A DNA stretch of 46,828 nucleotides, from positions 285,187,022-285,233,849 of the forward strand of contig JBOZIK010000001.1 of assembly GCA_051453625.1 (NCBI GenBank). Direction: 5' to 3'. The notes beneath the pieces were generated by a model. That model did not search any database. It saw nothing but the letters and a program-made list of their open reading frames with translations, and was not told where the DNA came from. Each line of letters begins with the position of its first letter. Position 1 is the first letter of the stretch. Shown here piece by piece: positions 22,546 to 33,817 of this stretch. Origin of the DNA: Welwitschia mirabilis. Lineage: Eukaryota; Gnetophyta; Gnetopsida; Welwitschiales. The position numbers were made by a program, and so were the translations under genes.

Positions 22546-22769
22546 AGTGAATTGTGGTTCTATTGCTGATCTCGAAGGAATGTTCGACTTGGTCTGTTAT
22601 TTTTATTCGATGATGTCAAAGTATTATAATATCTATTTATTTATAGGACACAGGTTTTCTACAATAAAACTTCTATTCAATGTGGGATTTTAGGAAAAAC
22701 ATAAAATAACAACTATGAGGCCAGTAACAAGAAGAATTATAACAATAAGCTATAGGAATGGATTATGGG

Positions 22770-23581
22770 GTTACAACACATTTTCGCGCTGGGCGCTGGG
22801 AAACGTAGTCAAAGGAATTGTCGTCGGATCTTTTGTGTGAGCACCGGTTCGTACTGGGCGCGGCAGCCGTTAAGCGGGCGGCTTGAGAGGAGAACGGCGG
22901 CACCGCCCAGGCGGAAAATACAGTTGCAAAGCATCATCGATTTTAGGCTTTCCAACTTACCAGTCCAGCGTAATGTTTTCCAAGCCCAAAATTTCTTTAC
23001 GCGTTGGTAATCGCCCACGGAAGGTTTTTGGCAGGGATACGGAGATCATTTCGGCGGAACAGCATTCCTGCGGAACAGCCCGTTCCGCCCAGGTCGAAGC
23101 TGCGAACATCTTTGTGCACTTTGTAATGTTACCGTTATCACAGCATCGGGCAGAAGAGTCTGTAGTTCACGATGAGCATTTCGACGTTCTTCGGGCGGAT
23201 TTCGGTCTTAGGCTCGTCGACTCCAGTCAAAGCTTTTCTAACGCGCTGATCATTTCCTCCTTGGGAAGCGCCTGCAGAAGGTCTTCGGCGAGAGATACGG
23301 AGACCATATCCACGCAACAGCGTTCCTGCGGAACAGCCCATTTCGCCCAGATCGTCCGGCGGAATAGACTGTAATTCAGGCTCAGGATTTCGACGTTCTT
23401 TGAGCGAATTCCAGTCTTCGCTTGTCGATTCCAGTCTTTCCAAAAAGCGTGTCTAGGGCGTTGAAGGCTGCCTCTGCTTCCGTAGGTAGGTAAGAACATT
23501 TGTGCTAGTAGCGCCTAAAACGCTCATTATCAGCAACATTGCTCCCAAACCAGAATGCTCTTCGCCATTTTTATCTGACAT
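22770..23581 (-). pseudogene. Decayed 3-ketoacyl-CoA synthase (KCS, FAE1-like)
   Basis: KCS condenses acyl-CoA with malonyl-CoA in very-long-chain fatty acid elongation at the ER. On the reverse strand, across frames: HSGLG near 23555, TYLPTEAEAAFNALDTLFGKTGI (23490-23420), KNVEILSLNYSLF, DLGEMGCSAG and SLAEDLLQ (first copy). These are followed by a second copy: KTEIRPKNVEMLIVNYRLFCP, HYKVHKDVRSFDLGGTGCSAG. Then LENITLDW, and MMLCNCIFRLGGAAVLLSSRPL (22950-22880), and a DDNSFDYVSQR trace near 22810. These match 'KTG.kpkdIdiLvvNcSLF.P', the active-site 'GMGCSAG', 'STENITLNWY' and 'NCLFRMGGAAvLLSNR'. There are at least four frameshifts and stops, and the N-terminal membrane region and C-terminal third are missing. 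Confidence 0.85.
23000..23490 (-). repeat. Internal tandem duplication of the KCS active-site region
   Basis: The segment from 'LP.EAE...KTGI' through 'GCSAG...SVSL' occurs twice head to tail. The string 'ttcctgcggaacagcc' lies at 23323 and 23065 (offset 258 bp), and 'tcgacgttct' at 23390 and 23181 (offset 209). The 49-bp difference is a deletion in the upstream copy between SLF and DLG. This looks like replication slippage or unequal exchange within the pseudogene. Confidence 0.8.
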
Positions 23582-24290
23582 CTTTTCTAGTTGGATGAAT
23601 GGCTGCGGTTATGTAGAGGTTGAGTACGTACCTAGGGTTTATTTATGAAGGATTTGTTGATTGTAAATTAAATTAAATTATCTTATAATAGATATTTTAA
23701 TAGTTAAATTAGAATTGTCTTTGTGGCAACATCTTTGGTAGACTTTATAGCTATGAGTTCAATTCTTAGAAAATGTATTTTAAAAAAATTAAAAAAAATC
23801 AAGATACTATATTTTAAAATTATGATTTATTTTTAAGTTAAGCATGTTATTGTGCTGTAATCTAAGACATTTTAGAAAATTTATATGGTACCTTATCTTT
23901 AATTTCCCCCCTTTCCTCTTTGTTGTAAAACATGGATTCTAGCTATTAGGTTAGGAGGGAATGAGCAACATTGTTCTCATAACAAAAATGCTCTTCACCA
24001 TTTTTGTAATGAGTAAGTGAATGATTGGGATGGATGTGGGTGATGGGTATGTCCACAAAGTTTACAAGCAAAAGATGTGAGCATTTTTACTAAATATGGC
24101 TACACTTGTCACTTCTACAAATAAGAGGATGAATGCTACCATGAAGGATTTGTTGCATGTGAATGAAGTTAAAACATAATTATGATGTTTGCTTAAGTTG
24201 TGATTTATTTTCAAGTTAATTTTCTTAACATGTCATGTTGTTGTCTAAGACATCCTTAAACATTCTTGTGTTTGTTATTCGAGGCATCCC
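23500..24290. repeat. Worn tandem duplication of the KCS 5' end and flank
   Basis: Strings around 23532-23575 ('agcaacattg...aatgctcttcgccattttt') recur at 23964-24006 ('agcaacattg...aatgctcttcaccattttt'). 'atgaaggatttgttg' is at 23645 and 24141. 'gatttattttt...ctaagacat' near 23823 recurs near 24207. The order is kept with offsets of about 380-500 bp. The second copy has lost the reading frame. Confidence 0.65.
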
Positions 24291-26303
24291 TTGCCTTACA
24301 AAGAAAGGACTCTACTTGTAAGGCTTCAAAGTTTCATCTTAGCAAATTATCAAAACCTATGACACTAGGTCTATTTATGACCATCATAAGAATTTTAATA
24401 AATTAATAAAATAATGTAATCTAATGATGAGTGGAAAGCTATTTGTGGTACTTTATCATTAAAACCTTAATGCTTATTATTATTTTTAAAAAATTATCTA
24501 GGACATGGTGTTAAAGATTTAATGTAACAATAAAGAGGTTTCAATTATAACCTATCTTATTTTCGTCATATATTACTATGAGCAACTACAATCAAAATCC
24601 CTTACACATTTGCACTAAAAAGGTAGAATCACTAATTATGTAATAAGTTATTGAGTTCCTCATTTTTAGAGTTGGAACTCAACAATAAACATAATAATGA
24701 AGATAACTTAAAATTTAACAAAGAGAAGAATGTTGAATATGATAATAAGATCTCAATCCACTACCTTGTCTTTCTATGGTGTCATCTTAAATTATAGACT
24801 ATTATCTATGTGATATCATTTCTTTTCAAGTATTTAATTTAAATTTGTTTTATTTTCTTTTATCATAGTTCATATTTCTTTTTGTCTTTTCCCTTGATTG
24901 TTAATAATAGTATTGTGTATAAAATAGGTAATTTTATGACTTAGAATTTTTCATTAATTATAAAGTGCTTAACAATCAATAATGTAAAAACTTACATGAT
25001 AAATTTATGTTTTACATTTTGTATCAAAATTTTCTCTCATGAAGATTTTTCTTATGATATTTTTAACAAGTTAAACACCAATAAGCCTAGTAATTATTTG
25101 ATTAAAAGAATTAAAGTTTAATCACATACGATTTCTAACAAAGTTAAGAATTTCGTTAATTGTAATTTCATTTGTAAAAGTTTAAGCATTATTATAATTT
25201 TTTTGTATTATTATTTTTATTGTTATTGTTTTTCATTTCTCTTAAACTTTTTGGCATATACTTGATTTTATACTAAATGATAAAATAAATTTTAGAAAGG
25301 GATATCAATTTAAAAAATTTAGTAAATATGCCTCCTCCTTCAGATTACATCCGCCAAGATTATCAAAATGAATGTATTAATTATGCTTAGTTCCTTATAG
25401 TATGTCAATCAAGCTATTTAAAAATTAACTTCCATGACCTCTTAGATGGAGAACAATTGTCTTACTACTTAGACTACTATCCAATTAATAAAATAAACTT
25501 GAGTCTAAGGTTTAAAAAGGTTAATTTATATTAAAAAAAATAATTTTTGCTGATATTAATGTTAAATTTTATTCAATAACTATCTTTGACATTTTGATTA
25601 AAGTTTGCATTAAGTATGATCGAAGTCAACACAATTTTGAAAGAGAAAATCATTTAAGTAAATGCTAGTATCTTCATCCAATAAGCAATATAAATAGATA
25701 TCTCTTAGCTAAATATTACATACATACAAAATATAAATCTAAGCTACAGGTCATGTGCAGGCAATGTAAGTAATAAAATTTGATGAAGATTTCATAATTT
25801 TTCCCCTTAAATGGTTTATCAATGATATATTAAGATAAAAATATTATGATGGAAGTCTGAAGAATAATATAGCTATTTAAAATTTGAAAAAATTATAATC
25901 TTTCATTGCATTTTCTTTAATTTAAATGTACATCATAGAGTAAATGGTGAATTGTAGAGAATGACTTTTTATAGACTTTTAAGTTTGCAAGATTCTACTC
26001 CTACTTAATCATCTTCTTCAAGCTAAAAGATTTTATTAACTTTCCATATCTTTCTTTAAAGACAAAATATAATATCTCTAATGATTTAATGGACTTCACT
26101 TAAGATAAAGCCACAAAATTCATTCTTGACATGTCATTTAGACCAATATTTATAAATGCTTAATTGAGGGCCATCCTTAAGATTTATGAATCATTAAGGC
26201 CCAAGTAAGTTTAAGAGATAGTTATCTTATCTAACCTATAAAGAAGAGATTAATGAGAACTAATTTTTGAGTTATGCTATTAAAACAAACTCTAGCATAG
26301 TGT
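24291..26303. other. AT-rich intergenic spacer
   Basis: No gene, element domain or structured repeat recognised on either strand. Confidence 0.6.
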
Positions 26304-27209
26304 TGCATTATGTATTTATGCAAGTGCTTAGGCTTAAAGGATTGTATTAGTTATAAAATAAGTAAATATCTTACATAATCCAACACACTAGTATAAGTGG
26401 GAGTAGACCCGAAATGTCATATTCTCGTTGAAGTTTATAAGGTTGCTTTGCAAATGAATAGAAACTAGAAATAAATAACAATGCAAGGAAATAAAGATAT
26501 AATGCAAGATGCAAAGTGCAATATAAACTAACATGTAGTGCAAAAATAGAACCATCTCTACTTGCTTTCAGTCTTAACAAAGGCTGCCCTTAATAATCTA
26601 TATCACCCAAGAAATTGTCATTAGGTCAAGGACAATATAGACTCTAAGGGTCATAAGAAAATCTAATATATAAACATGAAAATAAAATAAGGTTTTTGTA
26701 TTAAAGAGTAACAAGTGTCTTGGTTATACAACAATTAGGTCTCAATGGAAGATACACAGCCCTCCACCAAGTGCACATCTTTCTGCAACACTCAAGATGG
26801 ATCTCCCGCCCTTTAATATCCTGTTACGAGAATGTCTAGTGCAACAAAGATAAAAAGGAGAGTCGAGGGGGGTCTTATTTCTAAGAAAATNNNNNNNNNN
26901 NNNNNNNNNNNNNNNNNNNNNNNNNNNNNNNNNNNNNNNNNNAATGGTCAAGGGAATGTGTCAGAGTCGGTTAGATGTCAGTGTCGTCTGGGCTATTGTC
27001 CAGATGACAGTGGGGACAATAGTACATTATAGAATATTCTTGAAATGATAACTCAGCAGTCCACATAAGCAGTCATCGTCCTACCTGTCGTGGAGATGAC
27101 GAAGGGGATGACAGTCTTCTTTGATTGTTTTCTTGAGGAGAATCTTAGCATTTTTATCATTCATCCTTTTTCAAAGGTCTGTGCATTAGAAAGTGCCTTT
27201 AATACATCA
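26304..27209 (-). repeat. Downstream (3') LTR copy
   Basis: Collinear with 32755-33817. Shared blocks include 'tatttatgcaagtgctta', 'aaggtttttgtattaaagag', 'agatacacagccctccacc' and 'gaaagtgccttta'. On the reverse strand it runs TGATGTATTAAAGG to ...TGCA. About 52 N lie inside. Divergence between the two copies is substantial, so insertion is old. Confidence 0.8.
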
Positions 27210-27217
27210 GTCCCAAG

Positions 27218-27808
27218 CAGAAAAACTATAATTGCGAGCGAATTTATTTTTCAAAAGATAAATCTGGAAGTCATAAAACACTTTCATAAAACACATCACA
27301 TAGATAAATGACAAGTAATGCATAATATGTATGAAAAATTTGAAAGTTTTATGTCATGAAATATCTGAATCAAGCTTAAATTTTTTAAAAAATGAGCCAT
27401 GAAAATGGGTCCTTGCTCNNNNNNNNNNNNNNNNNNNNNNNNNNNNNNNNNNNNNNNNNNNNNNNNNNNNNNNNNNNNNNNNNNNNNNNNNNNNNNNNNN
27501 NNNNNNNNNNNNNNNNNNNNNNNNNNNNNNNNNNNNNNNNNNNNNNNNNNNNNNNNNNNNNNNNNNNNNNNNNNNNNNNNNNNNNNNNNNNNNNNNATAA
27601 AGACTAGACAGAAAAACCCTACTTGCGAGCCGATTTATTTTTCAAAAGATAAATATGGAAGTTATAAACAGGCACATAAACACATCACATGGAGATAACA
27701 AGTAATGCATAATGTGTAGGAAAATTTTGAAAAAAAATTTTGCTATGAAAGCTCTGAATTAAGTTAAAAAATTTTGAAAAATGAGCCATGAAAATGGCCC
27801 TCCCCCCA
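27218..27808. repeat. About 200-bp segment duplicated around a gap
   Basis: 27218-27415 and 27606-27808 are alike: both contain 'tttatttttcaaaagata' and both end in 'atgagccatgaaaatgg'. The upper LTR copy has no matching sequence after 33817, so this is either internal DNA next to the 3' LTR or an LTR part lost from the other copy. A gap of 178 N separates the copies. Confidence 0.7.
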
Positions 27809-27810
27809 AA
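27798..27810 (-). other. Candidate polypurine tract
   Basis: The reverse strand reads TTTGGGGGGAGGG, the best purine tract near the 3' LTR, where plus-strand DNA synthesis would be primed. It lies about 590 bp above the end of the shared LTR sequence. Either the LTR is longer than the surviving homology or the tract is unrelated. Confidence 0.35.
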
Positions 27811-29989
27811 GAAAAAGCAATACGTCCCGTATTTGGAAAATAAAGCAAAGAAAATAGACGGGAGTGAAAAGGCAGGTAAAAGATAGTGAGAATGAGGACA
27901 ATTTTTAAAACAAAATGCAAAGCTGAGTAATGTCAGATTTTGAAAAATATAGATTTATGAAATATTCTGACGGGTAAAGAAAAGAGTGGACAATAAAAAT
28001 GTTTCATCGCAAAAAGAACATGAGCAGCGCTTATAACACCAAAAATCTGAAGAAAATAAAACACAAATTTATTGAGAAAAGACTTATCTAAGCAACATAT
28101 CATCTTTTATTGAAAACTTAATCAGGGAAAACATGCTAAGAAAATATGGTAATGACTTTGAAATAACTAACCAAATCATAAAATAAAATAAGAAGGATGG
28201 GTATAAGATAACATAGATAGCTCACCAGTCTAACATCTTAACCTAGCAAATTCACATGAAAGAAACCATAACATCACTTGATGTGGAAAATGCATAACTT
28301 AATGTACAGAAGTTCCATTTGATAAGGAAGTGATTATGGCGATGCTAGAGTAATATGCTTTAAATAATGAATGATTAAACCAAAGAATTGCTAAAAAATA
28401 AACTCTTCTGCCATCATCTCAAAACAAACACCTAAATGTCAAGAAATGAAATGATCATATGGAAAGACTGAGATTCTAGAAAACAAGCAATGCTTTGACG
28501 ACACCAGGAACACCACTAATACCATAGCCTCAAATTTTAAATGCAACTTCATTATCCATGAGGATGGGAGTGCAACTGCAGTCAGAGAAGTAAGGACCCG
28601 CGAAGCATAACCAATTGACCTCCTAGTGGAGTTTTCATAGCTACCATATTACACTACCAAAGGCTCCTCTCGAAAATATTTGCCTAGGTGTACTTGCGGT
28701 AGGATATCATGATGACCATGTTTTTGAGATAGCAAAAAATATAAAACATCATTATCTTTATTTCACTTTTAACCTCTCCTTTTTTTTTTTTTTGAAAAAA
28801 AACAACATTCCACATGACTAAATACTTCAAAAGACAAAGGTGAAAGTCAAAAGATTAAGATAGCAAAGAATACTTTTAAACAATTTAAGATCTTTTCGCT
28901 ATTGAGAAAAACATAAAAAATAAAGAATCTTTCTTCAATTAAAGTTCATGTACTTGTGAATGTCCTAAGATTAGGTGAATCCAATCTTACCACTAAAATG
29001 CCCAAGTCAAAAGACTAGTCATGGAAATAAATACATAAGTCAAGCTTGAAAAATGATTAAGTAATGCCATAATAATCTTCTAAAGAAAAAAGCTAAGAGA
29101 AAATGCAAATGGTTTGCTTGTGTAATTCCAATTTTTGTCCATCTACTTCCTATAATTCTTAAGCAGTCAAGTCAGAAATCTCAATAGAGCCATAAAAATG
29201 TATTTTCTCATAATAAAAGAAAATAAAAATCAACATTTTATTGATGGTTATCCTACTCATCGTCCAGACAATAGAGAGGACAACATAGACAGACAAAGAG
29301 AAAATTATTAGAAAACACAAAAATTTATTAGAAAGGTAGAAAAATCACAAAACTGGCTATTGTCCACTTTGTCATGGGAATGATAGATAAGACGACAGAT
29401 TATTATGACAGAAACAAGAAATAGAAACTACAAATAGAAATAAAAACTAAAATAGAAAATGAAAACAGAGACTTTCAAAATAGAAAACTAAAAATAAAAC
29501 AGCAAGATAAGCAAATTTTATTCAATTTCTAAATCTAAAGCACACTTTTATTGAAAAGAAAGAAGAAGGAAAAGTCAAGGATCTATTTTGGTCTCAAGAT
29601 TTTTAGAGAAATAAGGTCCAAACAAAAAATTCACCAATTGATAAAACATAAGATAGGTGTAATTATTTCTAAGTAAAATCAATGGGATGAAGAGAGGAGT
29701 AATGGAGAGTACTCTATGATACCCTATTAAAGCACAAATTTTGGAAGTTAAAAGGGAGAGAAATGGTAACTCAGATAAAAAATTTTCATTGAATGCAAGA
29801 GCTTTATTTAGAATATTACAAAGAAAATTACCTTCAAGTCCATTAAAAACATTTTTTCATTCAAATTCGAATTATGATTTTCAATTGGTTCATGTAATGG
29901 ACAATCTCCCTTAAGGTGTAAATCTAGAAATTAGACTTTCTTAAACACTAAAGGTTCTATTTCTTCTTCCTTTTTAAGTGGGTCATCAT
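27811..29989. other. Non-coding 3' internal part of the LTR element
   Basis: No pol motifs on the reverse strand. It contains A-rich spacers and two copies of the recurring dyad motif (29247-29290, 29355-29399). Confidence 0.55.
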
Positions 29990-30460
29990 AAAGCACATGC
30001 TTATTTGATTTTATCTCTCTTTCTTCAAGTGGGTGATGTTGTAAAAATAAAATGGATTTTGACATTATCTTCAATGTTTAAATCATCATCATCCAAATCT
30101 TTCTCAGCTGCATCAAAGACTCTAATGGTAAACATTTTATTTCTAAAGNNNNNNNNNNACTTCTATGATGATCACATCTATGGGGTAGCAAACCTCTTCA
30201 ATTTGTATTGCCAAATATTTAATGGCACCTAATAGTTTCTTAACTGATGTATCTGTTAATTATAAAATAACAGGAGTAGACTCTATTCTATCCTCCAAAC
30301 TAAGTCTCTTAAAAATGTGAAGTGACATAATATTAAAACTCACGCCAATGTCAATCAAGGCTTTCCTAATCTTTTTGTTTCCCTCTATAGTAACATTCAC
30401 CATAGCTACTCCTAGATCTTTAAATTTAGGTGATTTTTGTAAAACTAAGGTCATGAGGGA
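29990..30460 (-). pseudogene. Retroviral-type aspartic protease relic
   Basis: Residues KALIDIGVSFNIMSLHIFKRL correspond to the plant gypsy protease core 'KALCDLGASVNLMPLSIFKKL', with the catalytic D-L/I-G-A/V-S keeping its Asp. Downstream, LTDTSVKKLLGAIKYLAIQIEEV and YPIDVIIIE match 'LADRS.k.P.GviEDvlV.v....fPvDFvvld', and after a 10-N gap NKMFTIRVFDAAEK fits the 'vtFnVFeA' end. The protease would process Gag. A stop interrupts the frame between the core and the flap-side segment. Confidence 0.75.
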
Positions 30461-30479
30461 TTAGACAAGAAAGATCTTA

Positions 30480-32260
30480 CTAGGGATGACTCGTTTATCT
30501 TTTCTTCTTATAAGCCTTTCCATAATTTTAAGTACCTTATATTTTCTTCTAAAACTTTTCAAAAATTTTATGCTTACATTTTTCATCAAGGCTTTTAAGT
30601 GATCATTGAAAGTTGAATTGTTATTAAGGCTATCCATCTAAGGAGTGGTTTCTTGGGAAGGAATTTTATTTTTCTTTTTGCCAAGAAAAGGGAAGTTGTA
30701 ATCTTTTAATATTTTAATATCCTCTTCCTCTTCTTCTTTATTATTTCTAAAATTATTTTGGAAGGTGGAAGGTTCACATGGAGGAAGGTTTGTTTCTTGT
30801 CTACTTCTTGTTACAACCTTACAATCTTTTCTTAGTTCATTTGGATTTGGTAAAGGTTGTGTTGCTAAAGTACCTTGGGGTTTTTGATTTGATAAGATTT
30901 TTTATTGAAAGATGTTTTCCATGTTTTCTATGTTGACATTTGTTTTTCTAAGTTCATCCATAAGGTTTATAAGTTGATCATTTAGATATTAAAAGTTTAA
31001 TGGACTTGGTAAGTAGTTTGCATTTTCGAATCGGTTTCTAAAAGTTTGAGAAATGTTTTGAAAATAATTCTTTAACCTTGGTTGTTCTTGATGAAATTTT
31101 TGAGATGGTTGATTTAAAGCATAAACTTCTTATTGAATTCTTTCTTTATATGTTGGTAAAAGAGGACAATTTTTTATGATATGATAATTATCTTCACATA
31201 AGACATAAGTTTGCACAACATTTCTCTCAATTATAGATTTAGCATCTAAGATTGTTTCCACATACTTCTCCAAGGCGATTGTAAAATATTTCATGGAATT
31301 TATAGGATTGGATTCTACCTATTTTTGTTGTTTTACCTCTTTTATATCTTTAATGAGTTGCCCTATCATTTGGTTTTCTTTAAAGGTTGATCAAGTTTGA
31401 CTAACCTTCACAAGTTCTTCTAATTCTTCTAGACGTCTTTTAAAGTAAGGTTTATGAGGTTTCCACCACAAGAGAAATCTACAAGTTGTTTTATGTGGGG
31501 AGTCAATTCACTATAAAAATGATCTATTTTTTCATGTGGTAAAAAGNNNNNNNNNNNNNNNNNNNNNNNNNNNNNNNNNNNNNNNNNNNNNNNNNNNNNN
31601 NNNNNNNNNNNNNNNNNNNNNNNNNNNNNNNNNNNNNNNNNNNNNNNNNNNNNNNNNNNNNNNNNNNNNNNNNNNNNNNNNNNNNNNNNNNNNNNNNNNN
31701 NNNNNNNNNNNNNNNNNNNNNNNNNNNNNNNNNNNNNNNNNNNNNNNNNNNNNNNNNNNNNNNNNNNNNNNNNNNNNNNNNNNNNNNNNNNNNNNNNNNN
31801 NNNNNNNNNNNTCCCGTTTCTTGAGGTGAGATAAGTTGTTCAATATCTCTAATGTGTTGAATGGGATCCTCATCATCTTCTCCACTAATTGGGTAGACAT
31901 GTAAATTTTTAAGTTCGACATCATCTCCTAGGGGTAGGTCAAAAGATGTTTGAATTTCTCTTTTCTTGTTGGCTAATAATTCCCTCAGGATACGATTAGC
32001 ATTAGGGGTAGAAGATCCTATGACTCATTTTTGATTATGGAAGGCACTCAACATTGTAAATTGGTTCTCTCCTTCTGTAGGATTTTCATTAAGAAAATCT
32101 GACTACAAAAAAATAAATTTGGAAGGAGGATTGAGTGCGCTTGGAGATTGTTTTTTTGATTTGTTTTCTATATCCACTAGTCCTTCTTTGATGTTCTTTT
32201 CTATTAGCTGCTTTTCTCTCAGATATTTCTTCTCTAAGTTAATCATATCATAGCATTCTG
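30480..32260 (-). pseudogene. Gypsy-type gag relic with zinc knuckle
   Basis: An apparent start near 32245 gives MINLEKKYLREKQLIEKN. Further on, DLPLGDDVELKNLHVYPISGEDD, then DPIQHIRDIEQLI precede a 265-base gap. After it, FYSELTPHIKQLVDFSCGGNL (about 31505-31455) matches the 'FY.GL....rq.vD.sagG' segment of plant gypsy Gag. LCEDNYHIIKNCPL near 31200 is a CCHC knuckle (C-x4-H-x4-C kept, first Cys now Tyr). Scattered stops show decay. Gag would form the particle that packages the element RNA. Confidence 0.7.
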
Positions 32261-32296
32261 CAAATAGCAAATAATAGAAAATAGATAAAAAATAAC

Positions 32297-32567
32297 ATAC
32301 TATCCTTCTATCTGTCCTGGGGATGATCAAATGGACAATAAACACAAAAACTAGAAAAATAAAAACAGAACTGAAACCAAAATACAAAAATAGAAAACAC
32401 AGAAATAGGACTGTTATCCACCTGGTCATTCGGACGTCATAGGAGATGATAGAAACTAATTTATTTCAAAAAAATTACAATCCAAAAACAAAACTAAAAA
32501 CTAAAATAATACACTATCATCCTTTGTGTCGTGGGGACGATAGAGGGGATGAAAAAGGGGATGACCA
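32297..32567. repeat. Leader repeats with dyad motif, about 100-110 bp spacing
   Basis: Three related units start near 32299, 32410 and 32511, each with a 'tgtc(g/c)tggggatga'-like core ('ggtcattcggacgtcatagg' in the middle one) and an A-rich linker ('aaaactaaaataata', 'aaatagaaaacacag'). They lie between the primer site and gag, where packaging or dimerisation signals usually lie. Confidence 0.65.
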
Positions 32568-32730
32568 CTCTTTTTTATGAAAAACTGAAATAAAAATACC
32601 AAAACTGAAAGAACTGCACACAGAAAACCTACAGCTCCTAATAAAATACAATGCCTCATAGATAAATAACCAAACTGAGGTCTGATATCTTCACCCAAAT
32701 GATGATAATCCTTGTATTCCTTGATAGCCT

Positions 32731-32748
32731 TCCCCAATAATGGCGCCA
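32731..32748 (-). other. Primer-binding site, tRNA-Asp type
   Basis: The reverse strand reads TGGCGCCATTATTGGGGA, beginning six bases after the TGCA end of the upper LTR. It agrees well with the remembered tRNA-Asp site TGGCGCCGTTGCCGGGGA of plant gypsy elements. It fixes the element's orientation and the inner LTR edge. Confidence 0.75.
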
Positions 32749-32754
32749 AAATAT

Positions 32755-33817
32755 TGCAGTGTTTATTTATGCAAGTGCTTAGACTCAAAAGGATTTTATT
32801 AGTTATAAAATAAATAAATATCTTGCATAATACAATACACTAGTATGAGTAGGAGTAGACCTGAAATGTTGTATTCTTGTTGAAGTCTAGGAGTATGAGA
32901 TTCAGGTTGCATTGCCAATGAATAAGAANNNNNNNNNNNNNNNNNNNNNNNNNNNNNNNNNNNNNNNNNNNNNNNNNNNNNNNNNNNNNNNNNNNNNNNN
33001 NNNNNNNNNNNNNNNNNNNNNNNNNNNNATGAGACTTAGGTTTCTTTGTAAAAGAATATAGGAACTAGAATAAATAACAAATACAAAGAAATAAAGTACA
33101 ATGCATAATATGAGATGCAATTGTTCTAAATGCAAATGCAAAATTAACTAACTCTACTTATGTCTAGCCTTAAAAAAGGCTACCCTTGATAATCTATATC
33201 ATCCAAGAAATTATCACTAGATTAAGGGCAACATAGACTATAAGAATCATAAGAAAATCTAACATGCAAACATGAAAATAAAATAAGGTTTTTGTATTAA
33301 AGAGTAACAAGCATCTCGGTTACAAAACAACCAGGTTTTAATAGAAGATACACAGCCCTCCACCAAGTGCACATCTTTCTACAATGCTCCAAATGGATCT
33401 CCTGCCCTTCAATATCCTATTATGAGAATCTTTAGTGCAACAAAGATGAAAAGGAGAGTCAAGGGGGGTCTTAATTATAAAAAATACAACAGAAAAGGAT
33501 AAACGGTAGGTGCAGTTAGGTGCACTCATAAATGACTCAGAAACAGATGAAACAGTCAAGGAAATATGTCAAAGTCAGTTACACATCAGTGTTGTCTGAG
33601 CTATCATCCGAATGACAGTGGACATAACAATACATTATAGAATATTATTAAAATGATGACTCAACAGTCCACATCAGCAGTCGTCATTCTACCTGTCGTG
33701 GGGATGACGAAAGGGACAACAATCTTCTTTGATTATTTTCTTAAGAAGAATCTTAGCATTTTCATCATTAATCCTTCTTCAAAGCTATGTGTATCAGAAA
33801 GTGCCTTTAACACATCA
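32755..33817 (-). repeat. Upstream (5') LTR copy
   Basis: Collinear with 26304-27209, with a 100-base gap at 32929-33028. The forward-strand edges TGCAGTG... and ...CACATCA give TG/CA ends. Sequence after 33817 is unlike that beyond 27209. Confidence 0.8.

Larger units (their letters stand above)
26304..33817 (-). mobile_element. Gypsy-like LTR element with gag and protease only
   Basis: Two similar LTRs (26304-27209 and 32755-33817) bracket an internal part that reads, on the reverse strand, primer site, repeat-bearing leader, gag, zinc knuckle, aspartic protease, then about 2 kb of non-coding DNA. No reverse transcriptase, RNase H or integrase motif was found between the protease (ends near 30000) and the lower LTR. 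This fits a non-autonomous gag-containing element that would need enzymes in trans, or a full element that lost pol long ago. No target-site duplication is evident. Four gaps fall inside (the larger one, 31547-31811, is in gag). Confidence 0.75.

Noticed and set aside
22770-23581. Reading MSDKNGEEHSGLGAMLLIMS as a signal-anchor protein fused to the hydrolase
   Set aside because: Other frames show this is KCS sequence; the hydrophobic run comes from a shifted frame.
32103-32429. Hydrophobic N-terminus of the reverse frame as a membrane protein
   Set aside because: The hydrophobic part translates the A-rich leader repeats; the real gag-like part starts near 32245.
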